From Lethocerus indicus (taxonomy: Eukaryota; Arthropoda; Insecta; Hemiptera; Belostomatidae), in assembly GCA_019843655.1 (NCBI GenBank), contig JACDQD010000103.1, positions 3,596,001 to 3,660,000 on the forward strand: 64,000 nucleotides of DNA, given 5' to 3'. Shown in pieces: positions 12,159 to 27,246 of the stretch. Made by a program: the position numbers and the translations under genes. The notes under the pieces were generated by a model. That model did not search any database. It had not been told where the DNA came from and saw only the letters and a program-made list of their open reading frames with translations. Position 1 is the stretch's first letter; every line of letters starts with the position of its first letter.

Positions 12159-14784
12159 TGGACAGGCCTGACTCTGAGGTGTGAATTATAAAAATGCCAC
12201 AGTGCTGTTGAAATTTGTCATTTAGTTGTCTGTACAGTTTTATTGTCCACAATGGTTAGGCAAAATGGTGAAAACTGTTTGCACTACGGAAGCGTACCGT
12301 TATAACGAGAAAATGAAATGATGGAACTACCCGCTGGCTTTCGGGGGCGGCCGGTGAAGTGAGACATGTGTCGGTCACGCGTGTCGGGGGTGGTGTCCGA
12401 GGTAGGAGGGCCCTTAGTCATCGACTCTTCAGATAATAGGTCCGACCGCGCTTTGATTTGACCAATTCCCCGCCCTACTGTCGGACACCCGGGGCCCATT
12501 GTCGCCCGCCTGATGAGTCCACACCGAGAATACCGAACACGGACCGATATTGGGGAGGAGCCGATGATTGAAAAAGGGAGGGAAGGAGAGTCATTCTTCA
12601 CAACGCTTTTATTCCGACCTATGTCTTTCATTAGCCTAACGCGTATCGAATATTCGGTTCGTTACCCCAAGCTCCTTGTACTATAACAATGGAGCCTATT
12701 CAATAGTTGGAATTATCCCAACGGGTGAATCTGTTATTACTGTACCGCTATAGCCATAAATCCCGTTATAATATCTAATCTAATCGAGCAATAAAAAATT
12801 AGAAACATCCAGAACGTGATTTTTAGTTTATAGTCACCTTAAACATAAATTAATTATATCAAATACGGTTATATTTATTATTAACAACATACATTTATAG
12901 TAATATTTCATTTTGGAGTCCACACTGATCATTTCTGGCGAACTCTTCTAGCCAATAGCTGAATAAACCAGTTTAATGTCAAAATATCTAATTTTAGGTG
13001 CGGAGAATGATCTCGATACATTTATCGGGTCGATTCGTGAATTAAATCAAGGCCGGTCGGTTGCCGAGAGGGATTGGAATATATAAAAAAGGGGCGGAGG
13101 GTGATAGCGTGGGTCGGTTTCAATTCGGCGATGACACTTGACTGACGTTGAGCCGCGAGGGCAGATTCACCTGTTCCGAGGGCCGGCGCCACCACCGCCT
13201 CCAATATGGGATCCGGCGTTAAAAGCTTTTACACTTTCCCATTTTCTCGCCGTTTGAAATGAATTGGTTTTGATACCGAACGGCGAAAAATGGCCCAATC
13301 GTCGGATCGAAAGAACTCTCGGGAAAAAAAACAAAAAATTCTATACTTTTTATTAATGAACTTGCGATTGATATACAAATGAATAGATCCCGCTTTTTTA
13401 TTTCATTGGTTGAATAAAACAAACTGTACCACCACCGCTAGTAATAACCAATTGTAAAATGATAAATAAATAGGACAAAGAGAAACAAATTTTATTGTCT
13501 TATACTGTATTATACGGGACTTGAAATTATTACGATTACAAGTGCTCGTTCGCAAATCAATGTTCTAGTACACTCCTATTTGCGCGGATTATTACCGATT
13601 CCCCCTCCGCTCTTTTTCGAGTGGGCGATTAATGCAATTTGTTTCATTCGAGTCCGAGTGGAGGGTGGGAGGAGGCGGGCCTCCACCCCTGGAGGGTGAT
13701 GAGGGGCAGCACGTCGCCGCCCCCCGACTAATAATGCATGAGACTTTCCATTAAGCCCCCCGGGTCGCAAATGCCGGGGACCCCGGTTCAAGTGTGCGTC
13801 GCCTAATTTGAATTAATCATCGGCTCCCTTGTTATTATGTAAAGCCCAGTTGCGTAATCAAAATTTGCCAGGTAGCTGCCTCCTCGGTCCCGGCCCAACT
13901 TCAAGAAGAAAGGCCCCCGGCCCCCTCGCGGGGCAACAATGGGCCCGACTTGCACACCTGTACGCCGGGCTAAATGGCTCGCGAAATTTGATCGCTCGGC
14001 AACACGGCCTCAGGCCCTGCCTTAGACCGACCCATTTATTGTTAATTTATAGGCCCAACCTGACAAAAGGTGACTATTTTGTGTACCGAAGGAATGCACT
14101 AATAGAGGCGGAGTTAATTTAGAATACGTACAGCCTGGTTGAAGCCGAGCAGTTTAATTTACAAACCGTATTATCATTACACGTACTTTCACGGTATAAT
14201 AACATTGACGATACATTTTTAGTATGAAAGATTTCAGTGCTCATGATTTAATCGTGAACAACTCCTCACGAATTCCTTGAAATAGAAAACCAAAGAAATT
14301 CTACCGACTTTGAATTTTTGATATTATTTTTTTCGCCTATCCTATGTACGTAAAACATGCCTCCTCATTTCACGTGGGTTATTTAGTCCGTCGTCGTTGA
14401 TATATTTAGGATATTGAAAGAAGGGTGCTCCGAATATCGGTAAGGGAAATATGTTTTTTTGGGGGGAAGGCCGTTTTGTTTGCTCAATGGGACCTTTATA
14501 GCGACATCCTAATATTGGGAGCAATATAGAACGTGACCTGGATATGACGCCCGTCAACGGAGGGGAAATCAGAAATTTATATTCCACATCAGAAACTAAA
14601 TACGGGATAAATATTCACGCACTATTAAAAAGAAATTAAATATTCACCATACATTTCTGTGTAATTACGTTTAAAACTGGGACTATACTTTGTATTTAAT
14701 TATGAGTTGGGAAATATTTTATAAAAATCATCTATTTGTTCATCTATTCGTGAATTCATCTATTTGTTTATGTTTTGGCATTTT

Positions 14785-14786
<2 letters not shown>
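12157..14786. other. Non-genic stretch with three GC-rich blocks
   Basis: GC-rich blocks lie at about 12330-12600, 13030-13210 and 13600-14120. Within the last, CCGGGG-A-CCCCGG at 13774-13786 is a perfect 13-nt palindrome. The following GGTTCAAG resembles a tRNA T-loop, but no cloverleaf can be drawn. No coding sequence is recognised. Confidence 0.55.

Positions 14787-14848
<62 letters not shown>
14787..14848. repeat. (TA)n microsatellite, 62 nt
   Basis: Pure alternating TA. It is read through on both strands as artificial Tyr-Ile repeat ORFs, which are not genes. Confidence 0.97.
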
Positions 14849-14850
<2 letters not shown>

Positions 14851-17800
14851 CCTGCTAAATGGTTTACGGCAGTAGTATTATGGGCTAATGAATTAATCCT
14901 CTTAGGGACGAGCCTAAATCCACTGTCTGGAATATTTTGTTTAGTAGCGTAAGTGGATCCCCGACGCGTGGGGATTCTAACGCATCTAATTTGCAACAGG
15001 AGACAGACTGAAACTTGAAAAAAAAACTGAGAAAAAAATAATTGAGGGGCTTAGGGCCGGCAGCGTCGGGATGACGTAAGGTCTCCCGGGGCAGGACGTG
15101 ACTCCCCCGGGGGCGGGCTAATCGCCCGGCTTTCATTATAATCAGAGGCGGTGATCCCTCCTCCACCCACGAGCCCCGGCGATAATTTAATGATTCTCAA
15201 CAGTCGGGACCCAAAGTTTTGACAATCCTCGCGGCCCCGCTCGTTAGAAAACGGTCGCTCATTAGTCCGGAGATAATTGAGTCGTTTAATTCCTCGTCGG
15301 CCAACTCTCGGAATCGACGCGGACCTCACCCCCACCCATCCCCCTATCCACCATCTACTTCAACAGACGTTAATGATTAAGACGCAATAATAAGCATAAT
15401 TTATGATATTTATCTAACAGGAGGAGTATAAGTAAGTACAAGAATATCTGGAAGTCAACTGAAACGCCTACAATTCAATGCTAGGCATACACTCATCGCT
15501 CAGTAGTATAGGCTAAAATTATAAACATAATTAGAAAAGAACAATCCGGTACACAATGAAAATATGTACACAGTGTTATCAGTAAAATGTGAATTTGCGA
15601 CGGGAATGTGAAACTTAAGTCTGATAGATTATTGAGTAAATTAAGGAGGGGGGCAGTCTGGCCCGGGGTCGAAAAACTTTCCGACACCACTTTTCGGTTC
15701 TGCGTCGTTAACGCAGCGGTGAATTAAGGCGCCGGTAAAACCATCGGGTTTATTGCCTGGCCGTGCCACCGCCCCCCTCCCCCCGGCCTGTAAATCATAA
15801 ACAACGGGTGGGACGCCGTTTATTTTCTTTTTACGCCGTAACGACGACTTCCTGCCTGGGCCGAACGACGAGTCCGGCTCCTCCGGCCGGAAGGCGCAGT
15901 TTATACACTTTCGGGTGTCTACTGGACGACAATGGTCTGTCTGTGTCATCGGAGGGACCCTTAATGAACGAAAAGATTAGCAGACGGGTCGCTCCGGCTA
16001 TTTCCAACACTGGCCGCGGCTATATTCATCTGTAGTAGTCAGTTATGAGACATTGTCTGAACCTGAGCTCATTTTGAAGGGCTATTTAAGGTCTTTAGGG
16101 TCTACGTCTTCGTCGTAACACGTAGTGTACTTTACTTTTATTATTGATTCGTTTTCAGTACTCTCAGCGGGTCAACCTATGTAGATACCAATATTATAAT
16201 CAGTCATTGCATTAAGATTTCGTACTATTTACCCATGGTAATTCACCGAAAAATCCCCAATCACCACTCAGATATACGGACGGGACCACACGCGGAACTC
16301 CTGAGCTCGGAGGTGCTAGAGTGTCGTGCAGTACATTATTGACACAAGTTCGGGACGGAACCGTTGTCGCGGTTATTGCCACTCGAAAAGAAAAAGGAAG
16401 TGGCGGCCGCCGATGAGACTCGAGTGGCGTTTCATGTCTCGAGAGCACTCTAAATTACTCACCTCAGTAGTCGTCAATGAAAGCTCGTGGGGAGTGAGTT
16501 GGCGGTGGGCTTCGAGTGCTGGGCAAACAGGGAGGCGGTGCCCGCAAATCGCGCGCCTCGTGACCCACCAAAAGGGATATTATTCCTACTTGAAGATCGC
16601 CGCTAATACCTTCACAAAAGATTGGAGGGGGAGGGGTGGAGGAGCATTAACCGAAGATCCGAAAGCCGAGAGAGAGAGATCCCCACCAATAGACTGACTC
16701 AGAGCTGTTTTGTGTTCGGCCAGCCGACCTTGTATAAGTCAGGACATTGCGGAGTGCGTCTAATTACTTTCCGCCGTTATTACCGAGCACTCCCCCAGCA
16801 ATAAAACCGTCCTAACGCCACCCGGAGTATTCACTCCTCCTTCCACGACTAGAAGTACGGCTAATCCTTCGTGGACAGGGGCTGAGCATCTTGCGGGCTG
16901 AACGATGAACAATATTCGAACTCAGCTGAAAGCCGATAGCGATAACTCTAAACTTCTGGTAAGATTTACTTTACAGATATTTACCGGTCATAGGTCGGGC
17001 TCTTCTTCAGGGCACGTTACGGACAAAGGACCCCGGAATAACTAATGAAATTAGGACACCAGCGCTTTTGACGCTGACAAATAATATATAAAATTTCGTC
17101 TTAGGGAAGGTTATGTCAGGATATTTCAGCCGACACTAATCAATTAACTTAATTTTTCCATTAACATTTTAGGGGTTTTCAAACATTAAAATTGACCTTT
17201 AATTTGGAGTAAGACAGATTTAACTATATATAGTTATTACTTATAATTAATAAACACATTACTCGATAACATTCCACACTTTTTTTATCACTTTCCTCGA
17301 TCACACCATGAGAGTAATAAATTAGCCTTGTTAAACGTCAGAATAATTTTCAATTCCTGCCTCAAAAGTGAACGATTCATTTCGGTGTGGGTGGCATACT
17401 TTATACGGCGAAAAAAACTTCCCAGGCACATCCGTTTCCATTGTGCTAACAGTTTGGGCTCGACTTACAGACATGATAAATGTGAGAAAAGTATCCAAAA
17501 GGAATTGGGGGGAGAGGTAATTAAAAGTGGAATACAAAGAAAGGATACATTGTTACAAGATTGTAATTTTTCTTGGAAGGAAAGGAGACCTCTCGGTCTG
17601 AGTTCACGGCTGAAATGCATTAGGAGAAACCGTTAGGGATCATTTTACGGAACACAATTTTTCTAAATGTAAAATTACTGTATCATAGTAGCGGGGGACT
17701 ATGAGAAAATTTAAATAGAATCGTCCACCTTATTGCTCCCGATAGATCCCCGGTCTAGGAGAAGCCAAACAGGATGTAACGAACATAAAGAATCCCGAAC

Positions 17801-18128
17801 AGTCCAAAATATTTTGTTGACACGTATAATTCATATTATATAGAACTGCGCGTAACGAAATCCGTGTATACGGAAGGATAAGTCATTATTTTGGCCCGGA
17901 GGCTTGAGCAAAAAGTGGGCGGAATTAAATTCCGCCCCGAGGGAAGCGTCCTTTGTGTTTGGGGGTGGCTCGATGCCTGAGGGGGCCCACGACCAACAAT
18001 GCGCCACGCAAAAAACCTCGGGGCTCCTCCTCTAAGTATGCAAAATTCTTCCACCGTACCCCACTCTCGACAGCCGCAAAAAGTACAAAAGGAGCGCTCG
18101 GATAAAACGGCTGAATATAACCCCCACG
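14849..18128. other. Non-genic stretch rich in GC/CpG blocks
   Basis: GC-rich blocks lie at about 15040-15340, 15650-16040, 16240-16900 and 17900-18128. This is one of the densest block clusters in the window. Open frames up to 123 codons on both strands overlap one another and carry no known motif. Regulatory or promoter function is possible, but nothing specific is visible. Confidence 0.5.

Positions 18129-18154
<26 letters not shown>
18129..18154. repeat. (CA)n microsatellite
   Basis: Thirteen CA units, followed by an imperfect CATACACG. It lies in the middle of a GC-rich block. Confidence 0.95.
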
Positions 18155-18160
<6 letters not shown>

Positions 18161-21100
18161 CGTCCAAACTCAAGTAAACGCACCCCCTTCCCCGCCACCA
18201 AAGGAAGTTACAGTGTGTGTCACACAATTTGCGGTTAAGGGAGCGCCGTACAGGCCCTTCCCCGGATACCTAAATGCGCCGCGGACCTGTGGAACATAGG
18301 GGGGCTTCAGATACTAATGTCCGCGAATCTGCCAACGTTAAATTACACTTGTGCAGCCACTAATAATAAAATATTATCTGGTTTCTGATTTCCGGTACAT
18401 AGACCTGGACCTAGACAAGTGCACCTGCCCCCCACGAATCTTCTTATAGATACATCTCCTCAGTTCCACAAAGCACTCGGAGGCCCCCCACATGGAGTTG
18501 TTCGCGTTGTCTACCGACAGCTGGAGAATGTATGGTGAGGGGATATCTCATGAAGTGCAGGTGTGGAATATCATCTGGAGTCAAATTAACATCTGAACGA
18601 TAGTGTACTGATGTTGGTTAGAATGTTTTTCGAGATTCATCGTGTTTCATAATAATTTCAACATAAACTATGTGACTGATAACTCTCTGTGACTGATCAA
18701 TACTATGTATTGATTTTGTAGTTTTATATTGCCACATACATACTCAAATATCACAAAAACAGCTGTTATTCTCTATTACGAAAACGTTGTCACTTTTGAT
18801 AGAAATTTTCGTTATTGTAGTTAGGGGAAGATGCGTTTCTTAAATTACCAATTGGGCAAATCTCATAAAACTATTATATTCTTCGAGTAAGGCACATTGG
18901 TGATAACTACCAATTGGGAGTGGGTCCAGAGAATTGGAGGAGTTTAAAGCGCTATTTAATAATGACATTCAGTTTGGCTAACAGCATCCTTCGTTTAGTC
19001 TAACAATATTAGCCTCGCGCAAGAATGTTGGAGCGTTGTTTAATTCTAATTCCTTTAGAAACATTAACTCCTCCGCCGTCCGCCCGATGAGTCCTTCTGC
19101 TCCTAACTTTTGTTCTAAACTCGACACCCCGAGCCAAGTATTTAATTGGGAAAGGAGTTCGGTCTAAATAATGGCGTTAGTTGGTTATTATTTGATTGGG
19201 GCAATTGCTAAAGCGTTTAATTCCTAGCGCAACTGACTGCAACTTTCTATTCACTGTAAGTATATTCCAGACTGCTTTATTGAATATCTCAACAAGGAAA
19301 ACATTGACTCAAGTATAAATAGGACAGACATAATATAACTTTGAAATTATATCTCAGAATTATATTTTAAGAGTATATAATATGTATATAAGGAATGTGT
19401 AGTGATGAGTTTCCATTAAATGGAATATTTCCTGAATATTATAGATATTGTAATTCGGCGTGTATTGTAAATAACACAAGTTTTATTATGTACCAGGGTA
19501 CTGATGTGTGTGGAGATTTCAACGACGCTCCTACACTGTACACCGCAAGCAATACACAACCTGTATTTATCGTTGCCTGTCGCCGAACACGACCACGAGA
19601 GTCACAGTCCGATGAACGCGGCCGCTGCGAGCCGAGGAAATCCCTTCGGGAAAAATGGGAAAATGCCGATATTACAGTTCCCGGCTGCATTCCGTACTGG
19701 GTTGGCCACTGGCCTAGAAGTATGCGGCGACAAAAGGGGCTGGGGGGAGACCGCCTTCGGGATATTCACGCATGACAAAAGGAGCCGCAAGTGGCATGCT
19801 GTAAAGTCAACAAAGTATAACGCGAATCGATACACAGTATTTATTATTTCCAGCTAAAAGGCCAATTTAAAAAAAAAATAGTGGTGGTAATTCCAGAAGT
19901 GTATGAAATTCGGCATTATATCTGAGAACATGGAAATAGGAATAAAAATAATTGTATTAATTATTAAAAATTCTATTTGATGGAAAATTACATATAGAGA
20001 TTTAACTATGTTCGTTAAAAATATGTAAAAAAACAAAACAACACGTATAATTGATTAATTAAATGAACCTGGACAGATGTAAAACGTATACACAGCGGCA
20101 TTAAGTCCTCCGTCTTTACGGCATGAAAGTCGAGCCTCAGAGATAACCGGTTGGCGAACGTCACGGGCGGTGTTTCCATTTCCGGGCATAAAACTATGAA
20201 ATTATAACGATTTGTCAAACAACGAGTTCTTTTGATAAGATACCGATGATTCCTTCTTTTTTTCTTTTTTTTTACGAAACGGTTTAAAATTCCGACCATA
20301 ATTGATATTTGAATTCTTAAAAGCGGAAACATTCCTTTTGTTAATATCGGACCGACATCTAGAACAATAACTGTGATACGGTTTTAGTACATCATTTCGT
20401 TCTGTGTCCTTTTTATTTTTCACTTTGCTTACGGCAAAATGTTACCATATTAGCCAAAATATCAGCTAGGTTCAGACCATATTACTGACTTAACAATAAG
20501 CACTGTTTGTATTACAATACATTGTACGAATTCTAAGATACATGTTTGGTGGCCCACAAGGATGTGGAATATCATATTTCTTCTCCACTTACTGATTTGG
20601 TTTTATAACCTACAATACTGAATTTTATCGTTCCGAACATGACATGGACGTTAAATAATAACAGTTGTTTGATTCAATTTCTGAATTAATTAAACGGCCG
20701 CTGCTATATAACTAGGCAATAAGGAACTCCTCTACTTTCACTTGCTTTCCGTGTACTTTTAATGAAGCTGTCTCGCGGAGTGATCAGTGTCCGAACTCCA
20801 ATTTAATCCCGCCCCGCCCCGATTCCTGGAACATTCAATACTAAATAAACGATCAGTTATTAAAATGTCTTAAGTTCGGCACCGATATAATGCCGTCCTA
20901 ATTCAATTCTATATTTCTTCATCTTTGCGTCTATTGTTCTTACAGTTTTTAGCATGAAAGGCCAGAGACGTCTTGGAGATATTTTTTCCCCTTTTGAAAT
21001 GCAAGTTAAGTAAGATTAAGTACAATAATCCTTCTTTTAAATTGTGAGAATCGGCCGAGCGGAATCGCAAAAGCCTTTTGTTTAATTCCTCGCTAACTAC

Positions 21101-22640
21101 TTGTAAATCCTCCGACAATGGACTCTGGTGAACAATGCGATGAGGAAGAGGAGTTCGAGGACGGTCGCCGATTCCTTCTGGAGCGTCTGCTAGAAGAAAT
21201 AAAATTGAACAATTCAACGTCCGACGCCCCGGACTCCTGTTCTTCTGTCTTTAAAGGCGTCCTCCTGTGGGAATTATTTTATGCTAAGTAGAGATGAGTG
21301 CTAAAACAGGAGCTTAAGGACTGACTTTACTTGGAGAGAAGCCCAGCAGAGTAGGCCACAGAGCGATTCACAATAACTAAATATTCTCCCCTCGACTATT
21401 TTGTCTCAAACTTGACCGATCGTTAATAGCACTGAACTAGAAATATAACGAGATACGCTTATTTTTTATTGTGTGTATACCTGATCGTCCAACTGTCGAA
21501 ACTTACGACCAGAATTTTTATTTCCCTTATTAATTTTTGTTCTCTCTTTTTCTTTACTTTTACTTCTTCTTAGGGTGGACGAGAAGGCTGAAACATTTCC
21601 GTATCGTTGAGCATAAATATTTATGCATCCACAGATATGCCAAATCCAACAGAAGATTCAGTTGCAAAGCGATAATAAGGAATGTTCGGCCTACATTTTT
21701 CTCTTTCGTCGGAAAGGCCTTCTACGATGAAAGAAATATTAAATGTGCGGGGATATAGCCCCGGTGTTAGCCCAGCTTTGGGTAGAGGCATAAAATCCGT
21801 TTAGGCGAAACTTTCCTTTTGCTTCGCCCCCCCCCCCATTGATCATTTAGCGGTACGCGGGGTCTTCTTTGAAAAACAGTAATGTTTGACGTAGTCCAAT
21901 ATTACCTGGATTATGTTACAAGCACAAACGACTACCATTAAGAAGCCGCAGGCAAATATTTAACCCCATAATTTAGTAATTGGAGTGATGTATTTACTCG
22001 ATTTAGATTAATAAACATAACAATACTTAGGCATAATTAGTTCAATCACTCAAGAGTTCATTGCGAAAATTCATTTCAGGATTAGTAACCATTATAAGAC
22101 CTAAGAAAGACAAATGCTAATGCGCATAGTTCAAATATGACTAAGTTTTCAATCATATTTTTTCGACTCCACCCTCATTTTCCCCTCTTCCTTTGCAAGG
22201 GCACGGGGCTTATTTCACCCGTCCTTATGATACGCCTACAATTAGAGATTGGGGGGTATTTTCGTACTCTGGTAAATTGGAAAAATTACAGCAGCCCGTG
22301 GGCTCAGCTCGGGGCGGTCGGTGATAGGCCCGAAGGTTCCCCTTGCACCGAAATGCATATTTAAAAGCCCCCTTCATCATGGCCTCGCCCGTTTGTTCTT
22401 AACTGCGAACAGCTGAAACGGAAATAAAGAAGGCGCAATTAAATGAAAAAAAACCTTACCCCGTCCCGGTGGAAAATTTATTTACGGAATTAGTATTTTT
22501 CATACGGTGTCAGCGGGAGTGGGGTGGCACCGTTTTCCGGCGCTATCATTTTCGGATAACGCGCTAATGGAAACGGTATCGTCCCCCCTGCAATTTCGGG
22601 GCCTTTTTTGGAGCCCGAAACGGCTCCATTAGAGGCAATA
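18155..22640. other. Non-genic stretch
   Basis: GC-rich blocks lie at about 18155-18330, 19560-19780 and 22270-22640. The 126- and 117-codon plus-strand frames at 19395-19857 overlap in different phases and match nothing I know. TACCAATTGGG occurs twice (about 18846 and 18908). Near 22609-22628, TGGAGCC and GGCTCCA form a 7-bp hairpin. A homopolymer of 11 C lies at 21827-21837. Confidence 0.5.
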
Positions 22641-25600
22641 AGGCGGCGCTCTCCACCTTACTTTGGCGCCCACACGGTTTTAGTTTCCCGCAGTTTCCCA
22701 CCCCTGTTTAGATTATATGTTTGAAGGCATGTTAAAAGAAAATCTGTCTGCCCGAATTTCAGCCTGAAAATGTGTTCCCACCAACTCCAGTTTGGCAAAA
22801 TATTTAAAATAATTAAATCTAAATTCGGAAGTAATAAAACATTCACTTACACAAATTTTTATGATTGAGAAAATCTGTAAATGCAGTTCATTCAGTCAAT
22901 ATTTTCGGTTACAATTTCAAATTTTAAGTTTGCTTAATATTTTGGGTTGATTCACCCTCTAGCTAAGTACGTTATATACATTACGTTATAAACACATATA
23001 TAAATTATTGATTGTAATTATTTCGATTTTTTAGTGTTAAACAGTTAATTTTCGACCTCTTCATTGTTTAGAGAAATAGTAGTCGTTTATACGCCTCCCT
23101 TAGTCTGCTTTTTAGCATTTTTTGTACGGTGGTTGCAGTTTCACGAAACAACTGCCTACGGCCGGTATGGTTCTCGATCGGAGCCGTCATGAGTGAGTTA
23201 TACAGTGCCTGGATAAGGACCGTTGAAATACAACGTTATTGCGAGTCGAGCAATTGCGAAAGGTTTTTGATGTCGGGGCCCAAACGGTATTGCCGAGGCT
23301 GTGAATAGAGTTATTTACCGGGCAGTATAAGTCCGGCACCGCTTGTTCGGAAACTGGTATCCGCGCCCCGGCCGTACCAGGCCTCGTAAAATCCTAGACA
23401 ATCTCGAACATGTTTATAACTGAGAGAGCGGACACTTACGGCTGCGGCTCTCATCTGCAGCGGTGAAATCCGATTGGTCTTTCAATCGGTTTTATTCTGT
23501 CTAAATCCGATGAAGACATAAATGGACGCCCCTCGCAATATATATTGGTTGTCATGATCGCAACGACTCCAACCTTGAATGCTCTCAGTACAACTATAGC
23601 GTACGCTGAACTATACTTTACTGGACAAATAATTCAGTGTGCCGTGTTAGATTTGTGTTAACGATTCGGATAAAGATCAATTGAATCATTACATGATGAT
23701 GATTACATGACCCTACATTACATATTGATTATGAAATAGATAAAAGGGGGTACTTTTTGTATTCGTTTGTCTTATATTTTTCTTATGCTTATGACAATTC
23801 TTTTCTCAGGGTAATATTGTTTCGGTTTTCTCTTATGTTCTTGTTTTCAATTAAAACGCTAGTCCTACGCCCTATGAAAATGGGCTGTTCTTCAACCCGG
23901 ACACACACATGATTCTACACACGATTCATTATATTTCAATGTTTGGACATAATATTTTATGCCCCGTGTTATTAAAATTTCAATATTTACTGAATTACAA
24001 GACCGGAGTTACAACATTATTTTTTTTTATTGCGTCCGGCCTCAGCAACCCACGACCATAAGGTTCACGGCAACATACAGTGACATTTACTATTGCCTTC
24101 CTGCCGAGCCTTTTATAATAAATAGTTGGAGTTCAATAGGTTTTATGCGATGTAAATTCGAACCTTCAGATCTCGGTTTCTAAAGCTTTGTTGAATCGTG
24201 TGCGCCTAGTCACATAACCCGTAATGTATTCTGAATTCGACCAGTCAATCTTATGACTAATAATGTATGACTAATGTATGAAATAATACAGAGTGCTTTT
24301 ACCTGAATTGTCTAGGTAGCAAATGTTATGAAAAGTTTACAAAACTCCAACATAATTATTTACATGAATTACTTTATTAATTACAATGAAAGAAACAGAA
24401 CACTAACTAACTTCGTACAATGTTCACAGAAACTTTGCTTTCAGCCTAGATATATTTTTACCGTATTACTAGAAATTTTTAATTTATCGTTAGCAGTAAT
24501 GTATTCGCGCGTTATAAAAATTGGGAAACTAAATCTTCATATTCATGAAGTGAAATGAAATTCATGGCGTCCGAACGAATACACCGTTGCGCCAATGACA
24601 ATTGGGACAGTGCTCGATATTGCAAATATATAATGCTTTCGCTCACTTCCAGTTGCCTGGCCGCTAATTGAATCCAGCCGATTTTCAGTCGGCTTTGGCC
24701 CAAAAGTAATTATTCAAATTTCTTAATCATAATTTAAAATATGCTAAAGTTATTTTCGGCACGGCGGGGGAAATAAAAAAGGCGGAAGCGTCTCCGGAGA
24801 AAATAAATTGAAAGTAATTAGCCCATGCAAATACAGGTGGGATTTTTTTTTAGAAATGAAAGCGGGGAAGCTGGATATTGACGGCCACATTAGATTTTAA
24901 TAAGGCCCGATGTTTTCAAAGTTTTTCAGTCCTGTTTACTTGAGTTTCGTCAAGACGTACTCAATAGTAATAACATAATAATTCTGGTACATCTTGTGTA
25001 TGTAATACAGCGCAAAACAACCCTTGAGGCTCATTCATTTATTTGGTCTTATGTTTGGCTTCTCGCCATCTTCAGTACCCTTGCAGTGTGTAGATGGGAG
25101 AGGTCTACTCATTTTTTCTTGGTTCGTTGCGGAATGCTTTCAGAGCGGTGACAGTCCAGCAACTAATAGCCTGTAATAACTAATATGAATCCGGGGAAGC
25201 GGAGCGAGCTCAAATACCGGTTGACATTCAACGCGGTGATGCTATCGGAATATTATTCCGACATTCTAAATACATGCACGAAGAATTTAATGGGAATCGC
25301 GTTCAAGCAGAATGCTCGGGGCCCGGGACTTATCGGTCATCTGACTTGGCGCAAGAAATTTCAGAATTCAGGAGGAAAGAATTGGGAGGAACGCACCCGG
25401 AAGAAATGATTTCGAATTCCCGCCGGCCGATTCCACCGCTCGTAATTAATGCAAGGCGATGAGCACTCGAATAATTTTACGGTCCGCAGATAGTCATCGA
25501 CGTGAAAGTCGCATTCAAAGGCCTCTCGGGCCCGCCCTAATCGCCGGATCTACCCGCCGTCGGAAGTTTAGGGACGCAATAAAAATAGTTCTTGATCTCT

Positions 25601-27246
25601 GTGTTTCAAACACTGCGCTGAAACAAAAAACACTAGAAAACTCCCGATTATATGTAAATTTGTCTGTGTGTGGCGGAAAATAATTTTGCGTTTTATTTCT
25701 AGGGAAGCCGCGACTAATATATTGTTGTTTATATATGCAACTTATCAACGGTCACTTTTTTCCCTTATATATTCGGCTATCATTTTAACGATAAGAACAC
25801 CTGATAAAGAGGTACGACTTTATGGTAGAATTGAGTAGAGATATACTTTCAGGTTAGTGTTAATGGGAGAATTAGTTATAAAATCGCAGAGGATTTTAGT
25901 GGTGTCGACGTTACAGGATTATATTTATTAATTCCACTCAATTCGGTATGTTAAAGACTTTCACTCATTATTATACATGTTGGGATTATCACATTTATTT
26001 TTTTATGTGATGAAGTGGAGTCGCAAGGCCAATTCATTCCTTCGAGCGAGCACGTTCTCGGTATCATATCGGTTGTCAACGTAACATACCCTCGCATATT
26101 TATACAATACGGTATAATACTGTAAAAATTAAGACCTATCTATCATAATACCGAATTTTTATCAATTAATTCATTCAAATCGTGTCGTATAGTTAGTCTA
26201 ACATGTAACGACGATGTAATACGATATCTCTCGAGAAGTTAACATTATCACCTTTATATTTACACGTACGTAAATCGTTCGAACCTAAACGTTTTTTGCG
26301 CGGTCAAGTCACATTACCAGGTAATTAGAGGTCCGCAGAAAAATGACTGCAGGTTTTTGTCGTGGGCCCGGTGTTGAAATCGTGAACATTACACGGTCTA
26401 ATCTTCCCCCGTCCCATTGTACTCCCCTCGCCGCCCGCCCACGGGATTTAGCCTACACCTTGGAACGGCAATAATTGCAGTAGGCTATCTTGAAGTTGTC
26501 GGGATTTTTAACCGGGCGATTAGTGGATTACGTGAGCTCCTTAAACAGCACGTAAACCTACGTGACGGCACGCTCTCTCGGTGGTCTCGCCGGAGCCCTA
26601 CTCATGGGGAAGGGGGAAAGGAGAATTACACTTAATGAATAGATTGTTGTTGTAATGAATAAAATGCGGCCGGTAAACATTAATTATTGCCCCGCCTTGA
26701 TTAATAGCCGTAAATTATACACTCTGTGTAATGATGTTCTTACTTTGGATCGCGGCGATCCTCCGTATAAATTAAAATTGCGCCGTGTTGCCGGCGGTGA
26801 TTAAATGCAATTTCAAAGCGCCGAAAACTCAATCAATATGCAAACGCCAAACTGGAGTCCATTTCAAATGTGGTGCACTTCCGGTACTATTGTCGACCGC
26901 TTAATTCAGTTTTCGAGACGCTCGCCTCAATTACATTTGTCCACCTAAAGGTAACTAAATTGTACAGTACGATTAATCGTAATTTACGGCGATATTTTCA
27001 CTTTTATCACCTTGTTTTTCATTGACGTCATAAAATTTCCAGTTATCGAAGCGATTGTGCCAAAATATCGCCGCTTGCTTCGGTTCGCGCTTCCATTATT
27101 CATTTCCAGTATACCTGGAAAAACAACAAAATGTATCAGAAAACTATAAGACAGAATACATTATCTCCGCTATTGCGAGTCCGATCGATTGGGACGATTA
27201 TTGTCCCGAGGTTGGAGTGAGGCGGGGGCGGATTAACGCAATTAAT
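22641..27246. other. Non-genic stretch with GC-rich blocks and one POU octamer
   Basis: GC-rich blocks lie at about 23160-23460, 25180-25560 and 26340-27050. A hairpin is formed by CCGATTG (23470-23476) and CAATCGG (23483-23489). ATGCAAAT is at 24825-24832, and a full CRE, TGACGTCA, at 27023-27030. No coding sequence is recognised. Confidence 0.5.

Noticed and set aside
13741..13805. tRNA gene (GGTTCAAG T-loop-like sequence)
   Set aside because: The T stem does not pair and no acceptor, D or anticodon arms can be drawn.
14690..14996. Tyr-Ile repeat ORFs on both strands
   Set aside because: Translation of the (TA)n microsatellite at 14787-14848; the same applies at 11992-12252.
19395..19857. 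Overlapping 126- and 117-codon plus-strand frames
   Set aside because: Different phases over the same GC-rich block, no known motif, and an antisense frame is also open there.
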